Positions 1-7,522 of a DNA stretch of 64,000 nt are shown piece by piece. The stretch lies in contig CAZEJR010000006.1 in assembly GCA_964512675.1 (NCBI GenBank), positions 43,517 through 107,516 of the forward strand, read 5' to 3'. Position 1 is the first letter of the stretch. Each line of letters opens with the position of its first letter. The notes below the pieces were generated by a model. It saw only the letters and a list, made by a program, of their open reading frames with translations. It was not told the origin of the DNA and did not search any database. The position numbers were made by a program, and so were the translations under genes. Source of the DNA: A07HB70 sp964512675. Lineage in GTDB: Archaea > Halobacteriota > Halobacteria > Halobacteriales > Haloferacaceae.

Positions 1-65
1 TGTTTCTCGACCCCCTGTAGCTCGAGTAGCGGCGCCTGGTCCTGGTAGCTGTGGTCGTTCGTCAT
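1..65 (-). CDS. Peptide ABC transporter ATP-binding protein, second ATPase (DppF/OppF-like), N-terminal fragment
   Basis: Only the first 21 codons lie in the window. They start at an ATG at 65 on the minus strand and read MTNDHSYQDQAPLLELQGVE, which resembles the N-terminus of an OppF/DppF-type ATPase just before its first beta strand. The ATG overlaps the TGA of the upstream ATPase gene as ATGA, so the two genes are translationally coupled. The gene runs off the left edge, so Walker motifs cannot be checked. The assignment rests on the start sequence and on position in a dipeptide-transporter operon. Confidence 0.6.
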   Translation of the reverse strand, partial: MTNDHSYQDQAPLLELQGVEK

Positions 66-1111
66 TCGGAATCACCCGCGACAGGTCGGGAGTCGACCGT
101 CGACGTCTCCGCGTCGTCGAGGTACTCCGCCGCCAGCGTCTCCATCTCGTCCCACCGGATACAGCCGGCGTAGTGGTCGGCGTCGCCGACCTGTTCGAGC
201 GGCGGCGCGCCGTCGCGACACTCCTCGGTCGCCCACGGACAGCGGTCGACGAACGTACAGTAGTCGACGTCCTCCCGGAGCTGTGGCGGGCTCCCCTCGA
301 TGATCCCTAGCTCCTGGTCCGGGAACCGGATGTCGGGGAACGCCTCCTGGAGCAGGATCGAGTAGGGATGCCGTGGGTTGTCGAACAGCTGTTTTATATC
401 TCCCGTCTCGGCGACCTGGCCGCCGTGGAGCACGGCGAGCGAGTCGCAGGTCTCGAAGATCACGGAGATGTCGTGGGTGATCATCAGCATGCTGATCTCA
501 CCCTCGTCTCTGATCTTGTCGAGGTATTTCAGAATCTGGTCCTGCATGATGACGTCGAGCGCCGTCGTCGGCTCGTCGGCGATGATCAGGTCCGGGTCGA
601 GGAACAGCGCCAGCGCGATTATCGCACGCTGTTGCATCCCTCCGGAGAACTGGTGGGGGTAGTCGTGGATGCGCTCCTCTGGCAGCCCGACGACCTCGAA
701 CAGCTCCTTGAACCGGTCGAGGGACTTCTCCTTCGACCAGTCGGTGTGTCGCTGGGCGAGCTCGATCGCCTGCTCGCTCAGCTTCATGATCGGGTCGAGG
801 CTGTTCATCGAGCTCTGCGGGATCAGCGATATCTCCTTCCAGCGGATCGTGTCGCTGAGCTCGCCCTCCGAGAGGTCCTGTATCTCCTCGCCACGGTATT
901 TGATCGTCCCCGACATCACCTCGCCGTTCTCGTCGAGCCCGCCGATCATGGCCTTCGCCATCGTGCTCTTGCCCGACCCGCTCTCGCCGACGAGGCCGAA
1001 GTACTCGCCCTCGCTGACGGTGAACGAGGCGTTCGTCACCGCGCGGATATCCTCGCCTCTGGTGTGGTAGTGGATGTCGAGGTCTTCGACTTCGAGTAGT
1101 GGGTCACTCAC
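62..1111 (-). CDS. Peptide ABC transporter ATP-binding protein (DppD/OppD-like)
   Basis: Cytoplasmic ATPase subunit of a family-5 peptide/nickel-type importer. The chosen start is a GTG at 1111 (protein begins VSDPLLEVEDL), two bases after the permease stop codon; a longer frame exists upstream but overlaps the permease. Visible motifs are Walker A (GESGSGKS), the ABC signature (FSGGMQQR), Walker B (LIIADEPTTALD) and the switch His (MLMITHD). The C-terminal extension contains CTFVDRCPWATEEC, the Cys-rich tail typical of oligopeptide/dipeptide ATPases. It is followed by a second ATPase with an ATGA overlap, so two different ATPases probably form the NBD heterodimer. Substrate is not determinable from sequence. 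Confidence 0.93.
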   Translation of the reverse strand: MSDPLLEVEDLDIHYHTRGEDIRAVTNASFTVSEGEYFGLVGESGSGKSTMAKAMIGGLDENGEVMSGTIKYRGEEIQDLSEGELSDTIRWKEISLIPQSSMNSLDPIMKLSEQAIELAQRHTDWSKEKSLDRFKELFEVVGLPEERIHDYPHQFSGGMQQRAIIALALFLDPDLIIADEPTTALDVIMQDQILKYLDKIRDEGEISMLMITHDISVIFETCDSLAVLHGGQVAETGDIKQLFDNPRHPYSILLQEAFPDIRFPDQELGIIEGSPPQLREDVDYCTFVDRCPWATEECRDGAPPLEQVGDADHYAGCIRWDEMETLAAEYLDDAETSTVDSRPVAGDSE

Positions 1112-1113
1112 GG

Positions 1114-2043
1114 TTAGACACCTGCGGTCTCCTCGTCTGCGCCGCCCTCGCTCACACGCTCGTAGCCGCGGCCGAGCAGGAACGTCGAGAGCACGGTGAT
1201 CGAGATGAGCAGTCCCGGCGGCAGCGCCCACCACGGAGCCTGTGCCATCAGGCCGGTCGTGTATGCGTTTCGCGTCATGATCCCCCACGACGGGATGAAC
1301 GGGTTCGACACCCCGATAAAGGCCAGTCCGGCCTGGAAGATGATGGCGAACCCGATGCCGAGCGAGAAGAACAGCACCGCCATACTCGCCACGTTCGGGA
1401 GGACGTGTTTCGTCACGATCCGGAGGTCACCGGCTCCGACGGCCTTTGCGGCCTTTATGTACGGTCGCTCTTTGATCTGGAGTACCTGTGACCGGAGAAC
1501 GCGTGCGTTCCCGCGCCACAAGATCACCCCGATTACCAGGATAGAGGCCCAGAACCCGACGCCGAGGAAGGCGATCAGGACGATCGCGAAGGGGATGAGC
1601 GGCACGCCGTAGACGAAGTCGGTGAACCGCATCAGCACCGTCTCCGCGAGGCCGCCCTTGTAGCCGGCGGTGACGCCGATCATCAGTCCGATACCGATGA
1701 TCAGTGATCCGCCGACCAGCCCCGTCACCACCGTCGGCTGTGCGCCGTAGACGACGCGCGAGAAGACGTCCTCCCCGCGCTGTGTCGTGCCGAGCCAGTG
1801 GTCGGCCGACGGCGGCTGGAGGCGCTCGAGGCTGCCGTCCTCGGCGAACTGCTGTTCGTCGTACTCGTACGGTGTCACGAACTGACCGAAGATGCCCAAC
1901 AGCAGGATGAAGACGATGACCCCGAAGGCCAGTTTCGTGAGCCTGTCGGTCAGCAGGAGCCGGATCCCGCCTACGAGGTTGCGTACCACGTAGTTGTTCC
2001 GGATTGTCTCCCGGGTCGACCGCTGTGTCGTTTTTGTGCTCAA
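1114..2043 (-). CDS. Peptide ABC transporter permease (DppC/OppC-like)
   Basis: A 309-residue membrane subunit with a DppC-type architecture. It has a basic N-terminus, a first TM helix (about residues 37-57), a long extracytoplasmic loop containing HWLGTTQRGEDVF, then the BPD transporter domain. The EAA-type loop AAKAVGAGDLRIVTKHVLPN contacts the ATPases. The frame opens with a TTG at 2043, an uncommon but usable start. The gene sits between the solute-binding protein (66 bp upstream) and the ATPases (2 bp downstream). A DppB-type partner permease, normally encoded just before DppC, is not present in the window. Confidence 0.92.
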   Translation of the reverse strand: MSTKTTQRSTRETIRNNYVVRNLVGGIRLLLTDRLTKLAFGVIVFILLLGIFGQFVTPYEYDEQQFAEDGSLERLQPPSADHWLGTTQRGEDVFSRVVYGAQPTVVTGLVGGSLIIGIGLMIGVTAGYKGGLAETVLMRFTDFVYGVPLIPFAIVLIAFLGVGFWASILVIGVILWRGNARVLRSQVLQIKERPYIKAAKAVGAGDLRIVTKHVLPNVASMAVLFFSLGIGFAIIFQAGLAFIGVSNPFIPSWGIMTRNAYTTGLMAQAPWWALPPGLLISITVLSTFLLGRGYERVSEGGADEETAGV

Positions 2044-2108
2044 GGTTTCTATCGAGGGTGTGATCGTGAGTGGTAAAGCCGGTACCGACCGGAGAGCGGA
2101 GCTACCGG

Positions 2109-3977
2109 TTAGCTGTTGCTCTTGAACTCCGCGGCGCAGGGGAACTGGTCGGGGTAGTTAGCCGGTTCGTCGCCCTGGGGCCAGCGCGGCGACAGGTCCA
2201 CGTCAGACGGGTAGCGGAGCCGGTCGTTGTCGTCGAAGCTCCAGCCGGCGTCCTGCAGGATCTGTCGTGCCCGCTCCGGATTCGCGGACTCGGAGTCGGC
2301 CTGCTGGCGGAGGTTGTCCTGCCCCGTGTACCACGGGTGCGAGGGAGCGACCGCGGAGGAGTACAGCATCGGCGTGGACTCACCGAACAGCGCCGTCTGG
2401 ACCATCGCGTTCCGGTCGATCGCCTGCGAGAAGGCGTGCCGGAACGTCTCGAACTTCGCCGGCCCCCACGAGTACTGCGGGTACATCACGTACGGCAGGA
2501 ACCCGTCCGTGTTGACGACCTCGGCGAAGTCTACGGCGTTGCGCAGCTCGTCGGCGATGCCGGCGGGCATGCGCAGCGCCATGTTGATCTCCTGGCCGGA
2601 GAACGCACGGAACGCGCTCTGTGCGTCCTGGAACACGCGAAGCGTCAGGTCGCCCTGGGCGTCGAGGGTCGGGTGCCCGTCGTGGGGCGAGAGCTCGATG
2701 AACGAGCCCTGATTGAAGTTCTCGATCTGGTACGGCCCGGAGCCGATCGGGGTCTCGTCGCCGAAGACGTTCCGCGGGTCCGACGAGGCGTCGAGCGACT
2801 CCCACTGGGACTGGGGCATGACACCCCAGCGCGGGAGGATCCGCGTGATGAGCGGGAGGAACGAGTCCTCCATGTTGAACCGGACGGTCTTCTCGTCGAT
2901 CACCTCGATGGAGTCGTACGGCGGCGAGCTGCCCTTCGGGTACTCGCTCGCGTTCTCGGCGATGAACTCGTAGGTGTACTTGACGTCGCTCGCGGTGATC
3001 TCCTCGCCGTTGTGGAACGTCATGTCCGGCTGGAGGTCGAAGGTGATCGTCTGACCGTCGTTCTCGACGGTGTAGTCCTCCGCGAGGGCGTTCTCCAGCT
3101 CGTAGTTCTCGTTGTACTCGAGCAGCGTCGAGTAGATGACGTGGTTCCACAGCGCCAGCGACCCCGTGGAGTTGATGACCAGGTGGGTCTTCGTCTCCGT
3201 CATCACCGGATTGACGTTGGCGATCTTCGCGTTGTCGCCGGTCGGCGCGGACTCGATGATCGCGCGGTAGCCGGTCTGGAGCAGCCCGGTCGAGCCGAGC
3301 GAACTCGGCTCGATCTGGTTCTCGTTGTACGCACCGAACCGGAGGATGGTCGCCAGCGGGATCGAGCCCAGATCCTCCGACATCTGTCCGTGTGCCGTAG
3401 CGACCGCCTCGCGGCGCTCGGACTCGCTGGTCGCCTCCGCCTGCGCCGTCGCGGCGTTGGAGTGGGTGCAGTTCGCGTAGTTCGGCGGGTTCCCGTTGCC
3501 GTTGTTCCCCGCCCAGCCGGCGCGGAACCGGTGACAGAACTCGAACGGGTCGAGCCTGTCCGGCGACAGCGAGTGCGTCCAGTAGGACATGTGGTGTGTC
3601 CGCTTGTCGTTGAAGTTGTTGTTGATCTGGGTCGTGAACGCCACCGGGATGCTCTCGACGGAGAGGCCGATCCCCTCCTCGAGGTTGTTCACGATCCCCG
3701 GAATGGAGGCCTCGAACACCCGCGTGTACGACCCCATGTCCGACCAGTACTCGATCTCGAACGTCGGGACGCGCTCGCCGGCCGAGCCGGCTGCGGCCGT
3801 CTCCGTGCCGCCCCCAGAGCCGCCGTCGCCCCCAGAGCCGCCGTCGCCCCCAGAGCCGCCGTCGCCGCCGCCGGACCCGCCGGAACAGCCGGCGACCCCG
3901 ACAGCCGAGGCCAGTGCGAGCCCCTCTATATATCGACGTCGCGAGACCGTACCCTGTGATCCATGACTGTCTGCCAT
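2109..3977 (-). CDS. Extracellular solute-binding protein, family 5 (peptide type), apparently circularly permuted Tat lipoprotein
   Basis: A 622-residue exported lipoprotein. It has a Tat-type n-region (SRRRY, residues 12-16), a hydrophobic stretch, a lipobox ending in Cys31, then a Gly/Ser/Asp-rich linker (32-60) encoded partly by a perfect 18-bp tandem repeat. The domain order is unusual. Residues about 70-240 look like the usual C-terminal lobe of family-5 binding proteins (FEIEYWSDMGS, then DPFEF, NYANC and EDLGSIPLA). Residues about 250-622 look like the usual N-terminal part (LAEDYTVENDGQTITF, TFHNGEEITASDVKYTYEF, IGSGPYQIE), ending just after QILQDAGW. The start chosen is the ATG at 3977; an in-frame ATG at 4007 is the alternative. 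First gene of the transporter operon. Confidence 0.85.
   Translation of the reverse strand: MADSHGSQGTVSRRRYIEGLALASAVGVAGCSGGSGGGDGGSGGDGGSGGDGGSGGGTETAAAGSAGERVPTFEIEYWSDMGSYTRVFEASIPGIVNNLEEGIGLSVESIPVAFTTQINNNFNDKRTHHMSYWTHSLSPDRLDPFEFCHRFRAGWAGNNGNGNPPNYANCTHSNAATAQAEATSESERREAVATAHGQMSEDLGSIPLATILRFGAYNENQIEPSSLGSTGLLQTGYRAIIESAPTGDNAKIANVNPVMTETKTHLVINSTGSLALWNHVIYSTLLEYNENYELENALAEDYTVENDGQTITFDLQPDMTFHNGEEITASDVKYTYEFIAENASEYPKGSSPPYDSIEVIDEKTVRFNMEDSFLPLITRILPRWGVMPQSQWESLDASSDPRNVFGDETPIGSGPYQIENFNQGSFIELSPHDGHPTLDAQGDLTLRVFQDAQSAFRAFSGQEINMALRMPAGIADELRNAVDFAEVVNTDGFLPYVMYPQYSWGPAKFETFRHAFSQAIDRNAMVQTALFGESTPMLYSSAVAPSHPWYTGQDNLRQQADSESANPERARQILQDAGWSFDDNDRLRYPSDVDLSPRWPQGDEPANYPDQFPCAAEFKSNS
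3811..3864. repeat. Perfect 18-bp tandem repeat, three copies, inside the solute-binding protein linker
   Basis: Copies at 3811-3828, 3829-3846 and 3847-3864 are identical. They encode the Gly/Ser/Asp-rich linker between the lipobox cysteine and the folded domain. A perfect tandem array in frame can expand or contract in steps of six residues without breaking the gene. Confidence 0.9.
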
Positions 3978-4024
3978 GACAGTCCAAGGCCCGACGTGCC
4001 GTAACATAATACTTGTGTATGATC

Positions 4025-4036
4025 GTGTATATACAC
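4025..4036. promoter_or_regulatory. 12-bp palindrome GTGTATATACAC in the promoter of the peptide transporter operon
   Basis: A perfect inverted repeat containing a TATATA core lies 48-59 bp upstream of the preferred start of the solute-binding protein gene. The surrounding 4005-4040 is AT-rich against a GC-rich background. It could be the TATA element, an operator overlapping it, or both. The spacing is longer than for a leaderless transcript, leaving room for a short leader, or for use of the upstream ATG at 4007. Confidence 0.5.
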
Positions 4037-4104
4037 GCGAGAGGTCCGGTGTCGCTCCTGTTTCGCCGACCGCGGCGCGTCACCCGGCAGAACCGACGGT
4101 GCGT

Positions 4105-4785
4105 TCAGTCGAACTCCGCTTCCGCTGTGATTATCTGGATCTCCTCCGCGTAACTCGACGGCTGGTGTACGCCGACGAGGCGTGAGTCGATCCGGCCGTT
4201 CGCGCAGAACAGCACCGTCGGTGCGACGGCGACGTCGTACTCTGCCCGGAGAAACTGCGGCGACCCCGGACCGTACACCGACGCGAGCGCGACCTCGTCT
4301 GGTATCTGGCCGCTGTCCCGGAGCTCCTCGATGTCGTCGCGGAGTTCGTCACAGGAGGGGCAGTCCTCGCGCCAGAAGTAGACGACCGCCGCGGGGTGCT
4401 CGTCGAGAAACGGCGGGATCTCCTCGCCGGTGATCGGGGTGAACCCCTCGGGGGCGCCGTTGCTGGGCGGCGGCCCGTCGAACCGCTTCAGCGAGACGGC
4501 GACCCTCGCGGCAGCCGTCGTGTCGAAGCCGGCGAGCGCCTCGACGGCCTGCGTCGTCGCCGCGAGGTGACGGTCGACCATCTCGACGTCGAGCCCCAGT
4601 GGCTCGGCGACGCGTTCGCGCACGGTGTCCCGGTCGTCCTCGTCGGCGTCGCTCAGCTCGGCCGTCCGGTCGGCGCGCTCGGACTCGAACGCCTCGGTCA
4701 GCGCGAGGTCGTCGCCGTCCTCGACGAGGACGCCCGCGGACAGCAGTTCCGAGAGCAGTGCTTCGGGGCCGTCGTTCTGGGCCAT
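4105..4785 (-). CDS. Thioredoxin-fold protein with CPSC active site
   Basis: A 226-residue acidic protein. Residues about 1-105 form a helical, charged N-terminal region with no recognised family. Residues about 118-220 form a thioredoxin-like domain with the redox motif Cys142-Pro-Ser-Cys145 and a cis-proline in VAVAPTVLF. No signal peptide or TM helix is seen, so a cytoplasmic thiol-disulfide role is likely. It is divergently placed from nothing obvious and reads towards the transporter operon. The partner protein is unknown. Confidence 0.8.
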   Translation of the reverse strand: MAQNDGPEALLSELLSAGVLVEDGDDLALTEAFESERADRTAELSDADEDDRDTVRERVAEPLGLDVEMVDRHLAATTQAVEALAGFDTTAAARVAVSLKRFDGPPPSNGAPEGFTPITGEEIPPFLDEHPAAVVYFWREDCPSCDELRDDIEELRDSGQIPDEVALASVYGPGSPQFLRAEYDVAVAPTVLFCANGRIDSRLVGVHQPSSYAEEIQIITAEAEFD

Positions 4786-4839
4786 ACCGCCCGGTCTGGT
4801 GGTCGCGTGATTAAACCCGGCGTTCGCCGCGTCGACGGC

Positions 4840-5076
4840 TCACTCCGGGCCGTATATCTGCTGTTCGAGGCGCTCGACCGCGTCCCTGTTCGAGTACCGC
4901 CGCCACGCGTACGCGCCCCCGGCGGCGACGACCGCCCCGACGAGGGCAACCGCAGCCGGGCGGACGGTCCCGCCCTCAAGATAGCCGACGACGCCAGCCG
5001 CCACGAGACCGACGCCGAGGACCACCGTCAGGAGCGAGAACTGCTTTATCCACCACGTCCGGGTTCCGATGAACAT
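4840..5076 (-). CDS. Small two-helix membrane protein, function unknown
   Basis: A 78-residue protein beginning MFIGTRTWW, with two hydrophobic helices (about residues 12-30 and 36-53) and a charged C-terminus (DAVERLEQQIYG). An in-frame ATG at 5118 would add 14 residues but would overlap the decayed gene upstream, so 5076 is preferred. I do not recognise the family; small membrane proteins of this type are common in haloarchaea. Confidence 0.6.
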   Translation of the reverse strand: MFIGTRTWWIKQFSLLTVVLGVGLVAAGVVGYLEGGTVRPAAVALVGAVVAAGGAYAWRRYSNRDAVERLEQQIYGPE

Positions 5077-5114
5077 CTTCCGTGCGACTGTTTCGCACAC
5101 GGCGGAGAAATGGT

Positions 5115-5760
5115 TCACGGTCCGGTCGCCCGCGGCCCGGGGTCAGTCGGCGGCTCGACCCGGCGCAGGAGGACGACACCGAGACCGGCGGCGAGGAGGG
5201 CGACGCCGGCGAGGAGAGTGAACAGGGCGGCGGGCGAGGCGCAGGTGAGGACGACCCCGGCGCCCGCAGCGCCCGCAGCGCCCGCAGCGCCGACGACGAG
5301 GGCGAGCAGCGCCGGGACCGGGAGCACCAGCACCACCTGCCGCCAGCCGAGCCCGACGAGCAGGACCGCGCCGAGCAGCGGTCCGCCCGCGACACCGAGG
5401 GTCCCGCCGATACCGTGGTAGGCGAAGGCCGTCCACCGCGCCGCCGCGCCCCAGACGAAGAGTCCGAGCGCGACGGCTGCTAGCCCTTCGCGACCGAGAG
5501 GACCGCGAACCGGCGGCCATCCCGGCGATACAGAAGCACCAGCCGCTTCGCGCCGTAGGCGTCCGCGAGCAGGCCCGCCCGGAGCGCGCCGAGTCCGGTC
5601 AGGGCGATGCGGTGCCGACGGCGGGCCCGACCGCCGCCGGCGTGGCGCCGAACTCGTCGAGCCACACGGCGACGAGAATCGGAATCACCAGCTCGTAGGC
5701 GTGGAAGGCGGCGTGCCCGAGCACCCTGAACCCGGTGAGCGCCCGGTCGTTCGCGTTCAC
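5115..5760 (-). pseudogene. Decayed major facilitator superfamily transporter
   Basis: Read from a GTG at 5760 on the minus strand, the first segment (TGFRVLGHAAFHAYELVIPI) looks like MFS helix 1. A frameshift near 5608 leads to GLGALRAGLLADAYGAKRLV, which resembles the MFS loop 2-3 motif. A second shift near 5490 restores a frame with YHGIGGTLGVAGGPLLGAVL, a typical MFS helix motif, and two more hydrophobic stretches ending at a stop at 5115. The total is about half the usual MFS length, so internal deletions have occurred as well as frameshifts. A short 9-bp repeat (5260-5286) encodes an Ala-Gly run. Not functional as it stands. Confidence 0.75.
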
Positions 5761-5824
5761 GCCGGGTCGGCCCCCCGGACGTCACGGCAGTCCGGACGAG
5801 ACCACCGCCCCCGCGTCCGGCCGG

Positions 5825-6970
5825 TCAGTCCGTCCGGAAGGCCGACAGTACGTCGCGGTCGATCTCGATCCCGAGCCCCGGCTCGTCGCGGATCGGCACC
5901 GTCGTCCCGCTGTTCCGGATCGGGTCGACCGCGAGGTCCTCACGGATCGGGTTCGGCGTGCGGTCGAACTCGAGCATCGGCTCCGGCACGTCCGGCAGGG
6001 TCGCGAGCACCTGGAGGCTGGCCGCCAGCGCCACCGCCGAGCCGAAGACGTGGGGGTACAGGCCGGCGTTGCGGGCGCGGGCGAGGTCGGCGACCCGCCG
6101 CGTCGACGTGAGGCCGCCGGCGCTGGTCACGTCCGGCTGGAGGTAGTCGACACAGCCGCGGTCGAGACACTCGTCGAACTCGTCGAGGAAGGCCCAGCAC
6201 TCGCCGCCGGCGAGCGACACCTCGAGCGCCTCGTTCAGCCGGGCGTAGCCCCGCTTGTCCCGCGGGACGACCGGCTCCTCGAAGAGGTGGACGTCGAGGT
6301 CGGCCAGCCGCTCGCCGACCCACCGGGCGTCGCCGGGGTCGTAGGCGTGGTTCGCGTCGGCCATCAGGCGGACGTCGTCGCCGACGGCCTCGCGGATCGA
6401 CCGCACGAGCGCGACGTCCTCGGCCCGGCCACAGCCGGGGACGATCCGCTCGAGGCCGATCTTACTCTTCAGCGCGTCGAACCCGGCCTCGACGTGGCTC
6501 TCGGCCTCGGCCACGACCGACTCGCGAACCGCCTCGAACGAGTCGACGTCGGGCCAGAAGTGCCCGGTCGCGTACGCCCGCACCTCCGAGCGGTTGTGCC
6601 CGCCGAGGAGCCGCGCGACCGACACCCCGAGCCGTCTGCCCTGCAGGTCCCAGAGCGCGATGTCGACGCCCGACAGCGCCGAGACGGGGACGTAGGAGTG
6701 GTACGACGACGTGAGCCTGTACCGCAGGTCGTCGTGGATCGACTCGACTGCGCTCGGGTCACGCCCGCGAAGCCACGGTCCGACGTACTCCTCGATCACC
6801 TCGCGGTTGCCCGCGACCGGTCCCCAGCACTCGCCCCAGCCCTCGACGCCGTCCTCGTCGACGACGCGGACGAGACAGTACTCGCGGCTGTCGACCCACT
6901 TCTGTGCGTTCGCGAACCGCTCCTCGAGGTCGCGCCGGAGCGGAATCGCCTCGACCGTCTCGATGGCCAT
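5825..6970 (-). CDS. Enolase-superfamily enzyme (mandelate racemase/muconate lactonizing type)
   Basis: A 381-residue enzyme with the N-terminal capping domain and a C-terminal barrel. The superfamily machinery is intact: KxK acid/base pair Lys168-Ser-Lys170, metal ligands Asp205 (MADANHAYD), Glu231 (FEEPV) and Glu257 (AGGE), then Asp280 (LQPDVTSAGG) and His307 (YPHVFGSA). This set fits sugar-acid dehydratases or racemases that abstract a proton alpha to a carboxylate using Mg2+. The start at ATG 6970 gives a normal N-terminus (MAIETVEAIPLRRDLEERF). Flanked by two decayed genes. A paralogue lies at 43.6-44.7 kb. Substrate not assignable. Confidence 0.9.
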   Translation of the reverse strand: MAIETVEAIPLRRDLEERFANAQKWVDSREYCLVRVVDEDGVEGWGECWGPVAGNREVIEEYVGPWLRGRDPSAVESIHDDLRYRLTSSYHSYVPVSALSGVDIALWDLQGRRLGVSVARLLGGHNRSEVRAYATGHFWPDVDSFEAVRESVVAEAESHVEAGFDALKSKIGLERIVPGCGRAEDVALVRSIREAVGDDVRLMADANHAYDPGDARWVGERLADLDVHLFEEPVVPRDKRGYARLNEALEVSLAGGECWAFLDEFDECLDRGCVDYLQPDVTSAGGLTSTRRVADLARARNAGLYPHVFGSAVALAASLQVLATLPDVPEPMLEFDRTPNPIREDLAVDPIRNSGTTVPIRDEPGLGIEIDRDVLSAFRTD

Positions 6971-7110
6971 CGCCGGCTCCTCTCGCGCGTGGTCCCTCAA
7001 GCCTTCCCACGTGACCGTCCACCGACACCGTTCGTCTCCCACGTGACGACGACGACCGTGGCGCGGAGCGGCGCTCCCGGCGGCGCGCGAGCGACAGACC
7101 GGACGACGAG

Positions 7111-7446
7111 ACGACGCTCGACGCGCCCGACGGGCACCTGACGTACCACGGGCACTGCCACCAGAAGGCGACGAAGAGAGACCACCGCGCGGTCGGGGTT
7201 CTCCGTCGCGCGGGCTACGACGTCGACCCGCTCGACTCGACGTGCCGTGGGATGGCGGGGTCGTTCGGCGACGAGGCTGGGCACTACTCGACGAGCGAGG
7301 CGATCGGGCGGATCCCGTTCGACCGGGTCGAGACGAGCCCGGGCGAACAGGTCGCCCCCGGTGTCTCCTGCCGGGTCCAGCCCGGCGACGAGTGCGAGGA
7401 GTCGATCCCGACCCCGGCGGAGCGGGTGACGGCGGCGCCGGCGTAG
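7111..7446 (+). pseudogene. C-terminal remnant of an FAD-linked oxidase/Fe-S oxidoreductase (CCG domain)
   Basis: One open frame reads YHGHCHQKATKRDHRAVGVL, then CRGMAGSFGDEAGHY, then VAPGVSCRVQ and a stop at 7446. This order (HCHQK, then CCGMAGSFG, then APGxSCRxQ) is the second cysteine-rich CCG domain of GlpC/GlcF-like proteins and of D-lactate/glycolate oxidases fused to it. The key CCG cysteine pair reads CRG here, and no upstream flavin or ferredoxin domain remains. About 110 of some 1000 residues survive. Confidence 0.7.
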
Positions 7447-7522
7447 GGCAGCGCCCCGCCCGACGAGCCGGGCGACCCGCCGCGACGCCACCGACAAGTG
7501 TGCCGGGCGCGGTACGTCCGCC

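Noticed and set aside
2070..3959. Long plus-strand frame of about 629 codons opposite the solute-binding protein
   Set aside because: Shadow of the real minus-strand gene: Arg/Val/Leu-rich text without motifs, while the minus frame shows Tat signal, lipobox and family-5 features.
5260..5286. Three 9-bp repeats GCGCCCGCA, considered as a CRISPR-like or regulatory array
   Set aside because: Too short, without spacers; it encodes an Ala-Gly run in the decayed transporter.
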